From: Pseudomonadota bacterium
GTDB lineage: Bacteria; Pseudomonadota; Gammaproteobacteria; Xanthomonadales; SZUA-36
Direction of reading: 5' to 3'
Length of the DNA: 34,894 bases
NCBI GenBank assembly: GCA_022565025.1
Contig: JADFKH010000004.1
Span: 1-34,894 of the forward strand
Shown: positions 14,221 through 22,980 of the stretch, in pieces
How the letters are laid out: every line of letters starts with the position of its first letter
How positions within the stretch are numbered: position 1 is the first letter of the stretch
The notes under the pieces: model-generated
Told to the model about the DNA's origin: nothing
Databases searched by the model: none
What the model saw: only the letters and a program-made list of their open reading frames with translations
Position numbers and translations under genes: made by a program

Positions 14221-16389
14221 ATGAAAAAACTAACTACAAATACAGTCGTATTGCTGTTGACGTTGGCTTTTCTGGTCGCCTGCACCGGGTATGTACCCGA
14301 CACCCGGGTCGATCGGCTGAAGTATCCAGAAACTGCGACGGTTGACCACATCGATGACTACCACGGCACTAAAGTCGCCGATCCCTACCGTTGGCTCGAA
14401 GATGATGTGCGCGAGAACCAGGCAGTCAGAGACTGGGTGGATGCGCAGAACGCGGTAACGTTTTCCTATCTCGCGACGATTCCGGAGCGCGAGGTGATTA
14501 CCCGGCGAATGAAGGAGCTGTGGGATTATGAGCGGTATTCCCTGCCGGAAAAGATGGGCGGGCGATACTTTTACGAGTACAACAATGGTCTGCAGAACCA
14601 GGAGATCCTTTATACGCAGACCAGCCTGGATGCAGAGCCCGAGCTGCTGATCGATCCCAACACCTGGTCGGACGATGGCACGGTCGCGCTGGCAGCCTAT
14701 TTCCCGAGCCCGGACGGCAGTTATGTCGCCTATCTCGTTCAGGATGGGGGCTCGGACTGGCGCGAAGCGAGAGTGATGAAAGTCGAGGGCCGGGAGCAAC
14801 TGGATGACCAACTCGAATGGCTCAAGTTTACCGGCCTTTCCTGGGCAGGCGATAACACGGGGTTTTACTACAGCCGGTATCCGGCAACTGCGGCTGGTGA
14901 CAAGTACCAGTCTTTGAACAAGAACATGACTGTCTACTTTCACCGGATCGGTAGGCCACAGGACGACGATCAAGTCGTTTTTGCGCGCCCGGACCATCCG
15001 GACTGGGGCCCGCGCGCAACGGTGACCGACGATGGCGAGCACCTGGTCATTACGATATCAGTAGGTACCGATGATCGTTATCAGATCGTTCATCAGGATC
15101 TGACCGACCCCGATGCGGAGCCGGTCACACTGATCGAGGGATTCGATTACGACTACACATTGGTTGGCAGCATCGGCAGCGAGCTCTATTTCCGTACCAA
15201 CAACGGTGCGCCCAAAGGCAAACTCATCAGCATCGATGTACATCGACCGGAGCCGGAACACTGGCGCGAGGTGATTGGTGAATCCGATGACGTATTGGAC
15301 CAGGCAAGCCTGGTGGGTGGCCGGGTCATCACCGAGTACCTGCATGATGCCTGGACCGTGGTGAAGATTTTCGATCTGGACGGTAAGGAAATCGGTGCAG
15401 TGGATCTCCCGGGTATTGGTACGGCTGCCGGATTCAACGGCAGGGTGGACGATCCGGAGACATTTTTCAGCTATGCCAGTTTCAACACGCCCGCCACCAT
15501 CAATCGCCTCGATGTCGTGACAGGCGAAGTTGAGGTGTTCAAGCAGCCGGAGGTTGCTTTCGATCCCGGCGACTACGTAGTCAAGCAGGTGTTTTACCCA
15601 TCAAAAGACGGCACCCGGATACCGATGTTCATAACTCATCACAAAGATGTGGTGCCCGATGGCGAGCGTCCAACGATGCTGTATGGCTATGGTGGCTTCA
15701 ATATTTCCATGCGGCCATCTTTTCGGACTACGCGTCTCGCGTGGATGGAAATGGGTGGTATCTATGCTGTCGCCAATCTGCGCGGTGGTGGTGAGTATGG
15801 TGAGGAATGGCACCAGGCCGGCACCAAGTTACAGAAACAAAATGTTTTTGATGACTTTATCGCAGCTGCTGAGTACCTGATTGCGGCGGGTTACACGAAC
15901 GCCGACAAACTGGCGATATTCGGTGGCAGCAATGGCGGGCTGCTGGTCGGCGCGGTGACCAATCAGCGACCCGATCTGTTCGGCGCGGCGATACCCGCAG
16001 TCGGTGTGATGGACATGCTTCGTTTCCACGAGTTTACCGCAGGCCGGTTCTGGGTAGACGATTATGGCTCATCAGCAAACCCTGAAGAGTTCAAAGCGCT
16101 TTATGCCTATTCGCCTTACCACAATGTCAAACAAGGCACCCATTATCCGGCAATCCTGGTGGCCACAGCGGACACTGACGATCGTGTCGTACCCGGTCAC
16201 AGTTTCAAATATGCCGCGGCGATTCAGAGCGCGCAGGCTGGGGATGCGCCGGTCCTGATCCGAATCCAGACACGTGCCGGGCACGGTGCCGGTATTCCGA
16301 CGGACAAAATCATTCAGCAATACGCCGATTTTTGGGCTTTCCTTGTGCGTAATCTCGATATGAGTTTGCCGCAAGGATATGGCGAGTAA
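14221..16389 (+). CDS. Prolyl oligopeptidase (S9A) lipoprotein
   Basis: A prolyl endopeptidase for short peptides, 722 residues, here anchored as a lipoprotein (signal MKKLTTNTV to FLVAC). Next come a short N-terminal arm (YHGTKVADPYRWLED, the S9A signature) and a seven-bladed propeller at about 85-430. The catalytic domain has Ser570 in GGSNGGLL, Asp653 in ADTDDRVVP and His688 in AGHGAG. The start ATG 14221 has an excellent SD, AAAGGAG at 14208-14214, six bases away. It lies 20 bases after dgcA and should be cotranscribed. It would supply proline-containing peptides to the same compartment as the S9 peptidase at 8679. No terminator was seen before the convergent VOC gene. Confidence 0.93.
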   Translation: MKKLTTNTVVLLLTLAFLVACTGYVPDTRVDRLKYPETATVDHIDDYHGTKVADPYRWLEDDVRENQAVRDWVDAQNAVTFSYLATIPEREVITRRMKELWDYERYSLPEKMGGRYFYEYNNGLQNQEILYTQTSLDAEPELLIDPNTWSDDGTVALAAYFPSPDGSYVAYLVQDGGSDWREARVMKVEGREQLDDQLEWLKFTGLSWAGDNTGFYYSRYPATAAGDKYQSLNKNMTVYFHRIGRPQDDDQVVFARPDHPDWGPRATVTDDGEHLVITISVGTDDRYQIVHQDLTDPDAEPVTLIEGFDYDYTLVGSIGSELYFRTNNGAPKGKLISIDVHRPEPEHWREVIGESDDVLDQASLVGGRVITEYLHDAWTVVKIFDLDGKEIGAVDLPGIGTAAGFNGRVDDPETFFSYASFNTPATINRLDVVTGEVEVFKQPEVAFDPGDYVVKQVFYPSKDGTRIPMFITHHKDVVPDGERPTMLYGYGGFNISMRPSFRTTRLAWMEMGGIYAVANLRGGGEYGEEWHQAGTKLQKQNVFDDFIAAAEYLIAAGYTNADKLAIFGGSNGGLLVGAVTNQRPDLFGAAIPAVGVMDMLRFHEFTAGRFWVDDYGSSANPEEFKALYAYSPYHNVKQGTHYPAILVATADTDDRVVPGHSFKYAAAIQSAQAGDAPVLIRIQTRAGHGAGIPTDKIIQQYADFWAFLVRNLDMSLPQGYGE

Positions 16390-16421
16390 TTACGTCGATT
16401 TGGCGTTTTTCCGCTGAACCC

Positions 16422-16943
16422 TTATTCATGCAGGAATGCCGCGTGCTGCGGAGCGCGTTTGGTCTGACTCCATTCCTCGACCATCTCGGGCGCCACTTCA
16501 TGCAGTTTTTCCAGTGCACCCGGACGCTCCACATTGGCTACCAGTTCCAGCCGGTGTCCGTTTAGATCGAAAAAATAGATGGATTTGAAAATATGGTGGT
16601 CGGTCGGGCCGATCACATCGATCCCCTCAGCCTCGATGTGTTCCTTGGCTGCAATCAGTGCGTCCATGTTCTCCACTTCAAAAGCGATGTGCTGTACCCA
16701 GCCGGGTGTATTTTCATCCCGGCCCATGGGTGGGGAGTTGGGAATTTCAAAAAACGCCAGCACGTTACCCTGCCCTGCGTCCAGGAAAATATGCATGTAA
16801 GGGTCGGGCTCTTTGGTGCTGGGAACTTCGTTTTCGGAGATCGCCAGGACCAGGTCCATATCCAGTACTCTGCGGTAAAATTCGACCGTCTCTTTGGCGT
16901 CCTTGCAGCGATAGGCGACGTGATGAATCTTCTTGATTTCCAT
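16422..16943 (-). CDS. VOC (glyoxalase-like) family protein
   Basis: A 173-residue vicinal-oxygen-chelate protein from ATG 16943-16941, with SD AGGAG at 16954-16950 spaced by six bases. It opens with the classic IHHVAYRCKDAKETVEFYRRVL strand-helix unit. The second half carries WVQHIAFEVENMDAL and SIYFFDLNGHRLELVAN. His and Glu at the ends of these strands are the usual metal ligands. It follows hpd by 19 bases in the same direction, so it belongs to that transcript. VOC members do isomerisation, dioxygenation or glutathione-linked reactions. A role in the tyrosine/homogentisate branch is inferred only from position; the exact reaction is unknown. Confidence 0.84.
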   Translation of the reverse strand: MEIKKIHHVAYRCKDAKETVEFYRRVLDMDLVLAISENEVPSTKEPDPYMHIFLDAGQGNVLAFFEIPNSPPMGRDENTPGWVQHIAFEVENMDALIAAKEHIEAEGIDVIGPTDHHIFKSIYFFDLNGHRLELVANVERPGALEKLHEVAPEMVEEWSQTKRAPQHAAFLHE

Positions 16944-16962
16944 GTGATGCTCCTGCAACCGT

Positions 16963-18048
16963 TCAGACTGCATCGTCAACGCTTATGACACCACGACGCA
17001 ACTGGTCACGCTCTATGGACTCAAACAGCGCGGTAAAATTACCCTCGCCAAAACCCTCGTCCTTCTTGCGCTGGATGAACTCGAAGAACACCGGTCCAAT
17101 CATGGTCTCGGAGAAAATCTGCAGCAACAGGCGCGGGTCGCCATCTGCGGTAGAGCCATCCAATAGGATACCACGGGTTTTGAGCTCTTCCACGGGCTCA
17201 CCGTGGCCCGGCAGGCGCTCTTCCAACATTTCGTAATAGGTATCCGGTGGCGGCGTCATGAACGGCATGCCCCTGGCTTTGAGCGCTTCCCAGCAGGCAA
17301 TCAGGTCATCACAGATCAGGGCGATGTGCTGGATGCCCTCACCGTTGTATGCCATCAGGAACTCTTCGATTTGCCCGGCACTTCTGGCAGCCTCCTCGTT
17401 CAACGGGATACGAATCTTGCCATCAGGCGCCGTCATCGCCTTGGACAGCAGGCCGGTGTATTCACCCTTGATGTCGAAGTAGCGGAGTTCGCGGAAATTG
17501 AAAATGTTCTCGTAGAAACCCGCCCAGTACTCCATGCGCCCGCGATAGACATTGTGCGTCAGGTGGTCGATGAGCTTGAAACCGCAGCCTTGCGGATGAC
17601 GGTCAACACCTTCGAAAAACTCGAAGTCGATGTCGTAGATGCTCTTGCCGTCTTCATAACGGTCGATCAGGTAGAGCGGTGCGCCACCGATGCCCTTGAC
17701 CGCAGGCAGTCGCAACTCCATCGGGCCGGTGGGTATATCAACGGGTTGTGCGCCCAGTTCCAGCGCACGGGCATAGGCATAATGGGAGTCCGCTACCCGA
17801 AAAGCCATGCCGCATGCGCAAGGTCCATGTTCTTGTGCGAAATAGGCTACGTAACTTTCCGGTTCCTCATTGAGGATGAAATTGATACCGCCCTGGCGGT
17901 ACAAAGTCACATTCTTGGAACGGTGCTTCGCTACTGCCGTGAAGCCCATCATTTCGAATAAGGGCTCCAGCACACCCGGTGTGGGTGAAGCAAATTCAAC
18001 GAATTCAAATCCATTCAGGCCCATTGGGTTTTCGAAAAGGTCAGCCAT
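16963..18048 (-). CDS. hpd: 4-hydroxyphenylpyruvate dioxygenase
   Basis: HPPD converts 4-hydroxyphenylpyruvate and O2 to homogentisate and CO2, the second step of tyrosine degradation, with Fe(II). The 361-residue length matches the Pseudomonas enzyme. Two VOC-fold halves are visible. The iron ligands fall at H162 ([10 protein letters not shown]), H241 (GIQHIAL) and about E323 (FFEFIQRK), and the C-terminal gating helix [16 protein letters not shown] is intact. The ATG at 18048-18046 has GGAG seven bases upstream. It leads a two-gene unit with the VOC protein. No hmgA, fahA or maiA is in the window, so homogentisate is processed elsewhere. Confidence 0.96.
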   Translation of the reverse strand: MADLFENPMGLNGFEFVEFASPTPGVLEPLFEMMGFTAVAKHRSKNVTLYRQGGINFILNEEPESYVAYFAQEHGPCACGMAFRVADSHYAYARALELGAQPVDIPTGPMELRLPAVKGIGGAPLYLIDRYEDGKSIYDIDFEFFEGVDRHPQGCGFKLIDHLTHNVYRGRMEYWAGFYENIFNFRELRYFDIKGEYTGLLSKAMTAPDGKIRIPLNEEAARSAGQIEEFLMAYNGEGIQHIALICDDLIACWEALKARGMPFMTPPPDTYYEMLEERLPGHGEPVEELKTRGILLDGSTADGDPRLLLQIFSETMIGPVFFEFIQRKKDEGFGEGNFTALFESIERDQLRRGVISVDDAV

Positions 18049-18119
18049 GGTTCAACTCCAATTGTTCATCGAGTACACGAAATAGCCGGACTATTATCTT
18101 CCATTTTTGCAGAAATTGT

Positions 18120-18190
18120 GTTTCAAATTTGATATTTTCCGCATCAGATTGAAACGAATAACCTGGAAATTTATTTCACTTGAAGTAAAT
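18120..18190. promoter_or_regulatory. Inverted repeats upstream of hpd and the MAPEG gene
   Basis: Within the AT-rich 220-base divergent gap, GTTTCAA (18120-18126) is mirrored by TTGAAAC (18149-18155). A separate imperfect 22-base palindrome occupies 18169-18190, with arms ATTTA-n-TTCA and TGAA-n-TAAAT meeting at CT. All four half-sites share TTCA. They are candidate regulator sites for the divergent genes. The regulator is unknown, and no classical TyrR box (TGTAAA-N6-TTTACA) was seen. Confidence 0.4.
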
Positions 18191-18268
18191 GTTAATTGCA
18201 CCTATTGATGAATCGCTTGCTTACTCTCTCATTAATTCAAATTGATCCCGTATCATGGAGAAGACTCC

Positions 18269-18685
18269 ATGAAAAAGCCACGAGGAACACTGGAAATGAC
18301 TTATCCATTTTATTGCTTGGCAGCGGCCTTCGCGCTCACCTACCTAACCAAACTTCCGCTGACCATAGCCATGGCAAAAGAAGGCGAATCGGGCTATGAC
18401 AATCACAACCCCCGGGAGCAGCAGGCCCGCTTGACCGGATGGGGCTGCCGCTCACTGGCAGCGCATCAAAACAGTTTTGAGGTGACACCCGTTTTTGCCG
18501 CCGCGGTAATCACCGCTTACCTGTTCCAGGCAGATGCTTACTGGAGTGCGCTGTGGGCTTCCATTTTCCTGGCCAGCCGGATTTTGTACATTATTCTCTA
18601 CATCAAGGACTTCCCCTTGATGCGATCAACCGTATGGACGATTGGCATGGCTTCGTGCATCGCGCTGTTCGTTCTCGCAGCCTAG
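18269..18685 (+). CDS. MAPEG family membrane protein
   Basis: A 138-residue integral-membrane protein of the MAPEG family (eicosanoid and glutathione metabolism in eukaryotes; mostly unassigned in bacteria). Four hydrophobic segments are visible. The family block NHNPREQQARLTGWGCRSLAAHQNSFE, with the NxxPR element and the Arg/Gln/Asn residues near the glutathione site, lies after the first. ATG 18269 has GGAGA at about 18256-18260. A later ATG at 18296, with GAGGA upstream, starts right at the first membrane helix, as most bacterial members do, and is a real alternative. It is convergent with the PLP decarboxylase, and the two stop codons share CTAG at 18682-18685. Confidence 0.83.
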   Translation: MKKPRGTLEMTYPFYCLAAAFALTYLTKLPLTIAMAKEGESGYDNHNPREQQARLTGWGCRSLAAHQNSFEVTPVFAAAVITAYLFQADAYWSALWASIFLASRILYIILYIKDFPLMRSTVWTIGMASCIALFVLAA

Positions 18686-20133
18686 GTGTTATCCAGTTCA
18701 CGCGCTTTGCGTTGCAGCAGTTCAAGCAGGTAATCAATCGTTTCGCGGTGTGTGCGGAAATTAAGCACTGCAAGTCTCAAAGTGTACTTCCCGGCAATCA
18801 TCGTTGACGTAATAAATATCCTGCCATCGGCAAGCACAGCTTCCAGCAGGCGTTTGTTAAATGCATTGGCATCGCCACCTTTTGGCAGATAACGGTAGGT
18901 GACAATCGAGAGATCCGGATCCGGTCCGGTCTCAAAGCCTTCTATTTTTGATAACTCTTGATGAAAGTAACGTGCCAGCCAGATTTTTTCCGCTAAAGAG
19001 GCACGGAACGGCATTAATCCAAACAGCTTGAGTGGAAACCACATCCTGGGTCCCCTGAATGGCCGGGTGAGCTCCAGCGACAGGTCAGAAGGCGAGGAAA
19101 CCGCGCCAGGGTCACTGTCTGGATGCTTGGCATCCTGCATGTAATCCGCATAGTAGGTATTTGACTCGGCCAGCAAGCGAACGTCCTTAATCAAAACGGC
19201 CCCTGATCCGTAAGGCAGACTCAAACCCTTGTGTGGATCCAGGACGATCGAGTCAGCTTGATTCAGGCCATGCAAGCGCTCGCGACCTTCCTCGCACAGC
19301 AGGAAAAAGCCGCCGTAGGCTGCATCCAGATGGAACCACAAATCGTGTTGTTTCGCAACCCGGGCAATTTCCGGAATGGGATCGACCGCCCCCGTATCGG
19401 TGGTACCAGCCGAGGCCACGACCAGCCAGGGTTTTAATCCCTGGTCCCGGTCGGTATCGATCAGCTGCTGCAACTCGGTTACATCCATTCTGTAGCGCTC
19501 GTCCATGGGCACAAAGCGTTTCCGGATATCCTTCAAACCCGCTATTTGCAGAGCTTTTTCGATGCAGTGGTGAGCCTGCCCGGTGAGATAGACACAAGCG
19601 GTGGGAATCTCCCCCGGGCCAATATTGCAAGCATCACGGGCTGTTACGAGTGCCGAAAGTGTAGCCATACTGCCACCTGAAGTCAGGTCACCCCCGGCAG
19701 AATCCGGGTATCCCACCAATCGACACATCCACCCGACCAGTGATAGCTCCATCTCAGCAGCACCAGGACCTGCGAATGAAACCCCTGAATACCGATTGCT
19801 GATGTCAGCCAGGTAATCGCCCAGTGCTGAAGGAAACAGGCCGCCACCAGGGATATAGCCCAGTTGCCCACTGGAAGTGGTGTTGAGCCCTGTCGTATCG
19901 ACCTCGCGTTTGTAAAACTCCAGAAGTGTGATCAGCTCTGTGGGGGCCTCATCAATCGGTGCATTTGAGAAGCCACTTCTCCCCTCGTCATTGGTAAAAG
20001 CGCGCGCTGTTGGCAGTTGTGTCAGGAATGACTCGGCATAGTCCCGAACCTCGTCCAGCATCCCTTCTCTCTCGCCCTGGTCAGGCTCAAGCTGACGCGC
20101 GACTCGTTCCAATTCTGCTAATTTCTCAAGCAC
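18682..20133 (-). CDS. PLP-dependent group II decarboxylase (aromatic amino acid/glutamate type)
   Basis: A 483-residue pyridoxal-phosphate decarboxylase of the family containing aromatic-L-amino-acid, glutamate and sulphinoalanine decarboxylases. PLP sites: H188/H189 (GQAHHC) stacks on the ring, D270 (HLDAAYGGF) binds the pyridine N, and K302 in LDPHKGLSLPYGSG forms the Schiff base. TSGGSMATLSAL (151-162) holds the phosphate. The GTG start at 20133-20131 has GGGGAG five bases upstream; a longer frame to 20280 lacks homology. It is divergent from the NRDE gene. Substrate cannot be fixed from sequence alone. The nearby hpd makes an aromatic amino acid plausible but this is weak evidence. Confidence 0.88.
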   Translation of the reverse strand: MLEKLAELERVARQLEPDQGEREGMLDEVRDYAESFLTQLPTARAFTNDEGRSGFSNAPIDEAPTELITLLEFYKREVDTTGLNTTSSGQLGYIPGGGLFPSALGDYLADISNRYSGVSFAGPGAAEMELSLVGWMCRLVGYPDSAGGDLTSGGSMATLSALVTARDACNIGPGEIPTACVYLTGQAHHCIEKALQIAGLKDIRKRFVPMDERYRMDVTELQQLIDTDRDQGLKPWLVVASAGTTDTGAVDPIPEIARVAKQHDLWFHLDAAYGGFFLLCEEGRERLHGLNQADSIVLDPHKGLSLPYGSGAVLIKDVRLLAESNTYYADYMQDAKHPDSDPGAVSSPSDLSLELTRPFRGPRMWFPLKLFGLMPFRASLAEKIWLARYFHQELSKIEGFETGPDPDLSIVTYRYLPKGGDANAFNKRLLEAVLADGRIFITSTMIAGKYTLRLAVLNFRTHRETIDYLLELLQRKARELDNT

Positions 20134-20243
20134 GATTTCTCCCCAGGTAGAAACAGGACATAGATTAAAGCAAAGGATAATGCTTATTCGGGGTCCATGC
20201 ACAGTCCGCATAGCGCACGGCGGATAAGCTATCATTACGCGCC

Positions 20244-21035
20244 ATGTGCCTGATCCTTTTCGCCTGGCAAACCCATCCACGCTACCCCCTGGTGGTGGCC
20301 GCCAACCGTGACGAGTTCCACAACCGCCCTACCGCCGCGGCCGATTACTGGAAAGAGTCCCCGCAACTGCTGGCCGGCCGCGATCTGCAAGCGGGTGGCA
20401 CCTGGCTGGGTATTACGCGCCAAGGCCGGTTCGCTGCGATTACCAACTACCGGGAGCCGCAAACCGAAAATCCGCCGCTCGAGCAATCCCGCGGGCACCT
20501 GGTGCGAGATTATCTCCTTGATAAAACAACGCCTGCCGACTATGCAAGCAAGTTGCAGCAACAAGGAGACAAATACCGCGGGTTCAGTGTCCTGCTCGGA
20601 GATCCGGGCGAATTGCTTTATGTTTCAAACCGCAGTGAGGAGACCGTGGTGGTGAACGCAGGCAGCCACGGTCTGAGCAACCACCTGCTCGATACGGACT
20701 GGCCCAAAATCCACGAGGGCCGTGCCCGCTTCGATGCCCTGCTTGAAGATGAGCAGCTTGACCCCGAATCACTGCTCGAACTGCTGGCGGACCGGAATGT
20801 TGTACCCGGTGGTGAGCCACCGGGCTACGAGTTGAACCTGGCGCCTGAATTGATAACCAGAATGATGTTTATCGTATCGCCGCAATACGGCACACGCTCA
20901 TCCACGGTGCTGCTGGTGGATCAAGACGGTGGTGTCACCTTCGTGGAGCGACAGTTCGATGCGGCCGGCAAAACAAGCGGCACGCGAAGCCATGAATTCC
21001 GGATAACGCACCCGGGCGAAAACGGTTGCCGCTGA
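20244..21035 (+). CDS. NRDE/TANGO2 family protein
   Basis: A 263-residue member of the NRDE (TANGO2) family. It begins MCLILFAWQTHPRYPLVV then AANRDEF, the eponymous Asn-Arg-Asp-Glu motif, with Cys2 in the position of the Ntn-hydrolase-like nucleophile. Further family blocks are GGTWLGITRQGRFAAITNYR, GFSVLLGD, SNHLLDTDWPK and GTRSSTVLLVD near the end. Eukaryotic TANGO2 and related proteins are linked to haem trafficking and metabolic homeostasis; bacterial function is unsettled. No clear SD precedes the ATG, but N-terminal conservation fixes the start. It is divergent from the decarboxylase and convergent with the flavin reductase. Confidence 0.86.
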   Translation: MCLILFAWQTHPRYPLVVAANRDEFHNRPTAAADYWKESPQLLAGRDLQAGGTWLGITRQGRFAAITNYREPQTENPPLEQSRGHLVRDYLLDKTTPADYASKLQQQGDKYRGFSVLLGDPGELLYVSNRSEETVVVNAGSHGLSNHLLDTDWPKIHEGRARFDALLEDEQLDPESLLELLADRNVVPGGEPPGYELNLAPELITRMMFIVSPQYGTRSSTVLLVDQDGGVTFVERQFDAAGKTSGTRSHEFRITHPGENGCR

Positions 21036-21083
21036 AGGTGGGTGCTATATCAGCCATATACGCAGCGAAGATCGCGCTTTCGA

Positions 21084-22100
21084 TCAAGAATTATCGGGCT
21101 GCGACCCATGCTCCGGGTCGTCGGGGACAAGATGCGCGGGTTTATATTCACCCGAGTTCACCCACTGCAGTAACCCCCTGAGATGATCTTTGAACTGCCT
21201 CGCCTCTTCGGCAGAGGAATTACCCATCGCGTCCGATTCATGAGCTCGCGCGGCCGCAATCAGGGGAATGACTTTGTCCAGGCCCTGTTTCACGATCCAG
21301 TACCGGGTCTCGCCGCTGAAATCTTCGCCGCTGGTGATCCAGTCCTTGTCCTGCATGCTGCGAATTAATCGGCTCAACTCGTTTCGTTCAGCCAGGATCA
21401 TGTCGCGCAGTCGTTCGAACGTGAGGCCCTCATAATTCTCTGCCAGGCAGGCCAGCGTTCGCCACTCAAACTTGTGGATACCGGCCTGGTCGAGTACCAC
21501 CTGGAACTGCAACCGGAAGCGCTCGGCCGTTTGCGTCAGAAGATAGTCGAGGTACTCCTCAACGAATTCCTGCCCCGCCCCCGGCCGCGACTGCGTGGTG
21601 TCGATCACCGGATGCGGCTGGGAGACCGCATAGGATCCTTTGTGGAAAACCAGCCCGGCTCGCCCGCTGGCGTCAAACACCACGACTTCGCCAACCAGGA
21701 TCAGATGGTCGCCGCCTTCGTAGACAAAGGATTTCCTGCACTGAAAATGGGCGGCGCAGCCGGCGAGGACAGGCGCGCCACCGACGCCTTCGGTGCAGGA
21801 CACGCCCTTAAACTTGTCTTTCGGCCCACTCGTCGCGAAGCGTTTCGACAGACTTACCTGATCGGCAGCCAGAACATTGACCACGAAATATTCGGCGGTC
21901 TCGTAAGTCTTGAGGCTGTGAGCCCGTTTGTCCAGGCTCCACAGCACCAGGGGAGGATCCATGGAAACGGAATTGAAGCTATTTGCCGTGACGCCGACGT
22001 AGGCACCACTCTCGTCGAGAGTCGTGACGATTGTTACGCCCGTTGCGAAATGGCCCAGGGCCTGCCTGAAAGATTGTGTATCGAATTCGCCGCTGGCCAT
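21084..22100 (-). CDS. Flavin reductase fused to a MarR-like domain
   Basis: A 338-residue fusion. Residues about 8-165 are a HpaC/RutF-type flavin reductase (FRQALGHFATGVTIVTT, GVTANSFNSVSMDPPLVL, YFVVNVLA, HLILVGEVV), which uses NAD(P)H to supply reduced flavin to a partner oxygenase. Residues about 180-300 resemble a MarR winged helix (WRTLACLAENYEGLTFERLRD, ERNELSRLIRSMQDKDWI). The same architecture is known in the C1 reductase of Acinetobacter p-hydroxyphenylacetate hydroxylase, where the MarR-like part senses the aromatic substrate and stimulates reduction. Here it is last in a likely operon after the SDR (18-base gap) and the StyA-like oxygenase, which probably receives its FADH2. A GAGAGGG lies four bases before ATG 22100. 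The ligand is unknown. Confidence 0.86.
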   Translation of the reverse strand: MASGEFDTQSFRQALGHFATGVTIVTTLDESGAYVGVTANSFNSVSMDPPLVLWSLDKRAHSLKTYETAEYFVVNVLAADQVSLSKRFATSGPKDKFKGVSCTEGVGGAPVLAGCAAHFQCRKSFVYEGGDHLILVGEVVVFDASGRAGLVFHKGSYAVSQPHPVIDTTQSRPGAGQEFVEEYLDYLLTQTAERFRLQFQVVLDQAGIHKFEWRTLACLAENYEGLTFERLRDMILAERNELSRLIRSMQDKDWITSGEDFSGETRYWIVKQGLDKVIPLIAAARAHESDAMGNSSAEEARQFKDHLRGLLQWVNSGEYKPAHLVPDDPEHGSQPDNS

Positions 22101-22118
22101 GAAGCCCTCTCGGGTTGC

Positions 22119-22907
22119 CTATTCCATGAGTTTTGAGACTTGGTCGACTTTCTGCTCCGGACCGATCGCTGTGTAACCCCCGTCCACCGCTATATCGGTG
22201 CCGGTTAGCCCCGACGCGTCATCGCTGCAAAGGAAAGCGACCGTCGCGCCAACTTCATCCGGCTCGACCAGTCGCCCAATCAAATGTAATGGCCCTGCAA
22301 CAAGGTCCGCCTTGGCGCGGTCATCGCCACTGACGTCCCTGATCACATTGGACCAGGTCCAACCCGGTGAGACTGAGTTTACGCGGATATTGTCTGGCGC
22401 AAGATTCAGCGCCTGATTTCGTGTCATGCCAATGATCGCCGCCTTCGAAACCGCATACAGCATGCGCCCGAGTTGTGCGCGTTTGCCACTAATACTGCCG
22501 AAGTTTACAATTGCTCCGCCGCCGCGTTCACGCATCGGCGCCACGACTTTCTGTACAAATATCGCACCCCCGACCAGGTTGACATTCAATGCGGTCAGCC
22601 ACTCGTCTCGCGTGGAATCGATCCCATTATCGAGATAGGTGCAGGCCACATTAACCAGGCAATCCACACCACCGAACCGCTCGACTGTAGCGGCAATGCA
22701 GGCGTCGATTTGCTCGTCATCGGTAATGTCGGTGCGTTGGAAAATGACATCCGGACCCAGCTTTTCCGCCGCCTCCTCACCTGCCTCCTCGGCGATGTCC
22801 GCGAGCACGACCTTCGCGCCGGCGTCTCTAAGCGCCTCTGCCGTTTTCCAGCCTATCATCGTGGCGCCTCCGCTCACGATGGCAACCTTGTTGGTCAAAT
22901 CTGCCAT
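22119..22907 (-). CDS. Short-chain dehydrogenase/reductase
   Basis: A 262-residue classical SDR, NAD(P)-dependent. The nucleotide motif is slightly divergent (SGGATMIGWKTA instead of TGxxxGIG). RTDITD (58-63) contacts adenine. NVACTYLDNG replaces the common NNAG. The catalytic set is S138/S140 (GSIS), Y151 and K155 (YAVSK), and the C-terminus is a standard GTDIAVDGGYTAIG. AGGAG lies about six bases before the ATG. It is between the oxygenase (73 bases upstream) and the flavin reductase on one strand. It probably oxidises or reduces an alcohol or dihydrodiol-type product of the oxygenase. Substrate unknown. Confidence 0.92.
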   Translation of the reverse strand: MADLTNKVAIVSGGATMIGWKTAEALRDAGAKVVLADIAEEAGEEAAEKLGPDVIFQRTDITDDEQIDACIAATVERFGGVDCLVNVACTYLDNGIDSTRDEWLTALNVNLVGGAIFVQKVVAPMRERGGGAIVNFGSISGKRAQLGRMLYAVSKAAIIGMTRNQALNLAPDNIRVNSVSPGWTWSNVIRDVSGDDRAKADLVAGPLHLIGRLVEPDEVGATVAFLCSDDASGLTGTDIAVDGGYTAIGPEQKVDQVSKLME

Positions 22908-22980
22908 AGTGCTCTCCTAATTTTTTCAGCTATGCTTTATCTGGATGAATTCGGTCCGCACTCGTGTGGACACGGAATAT

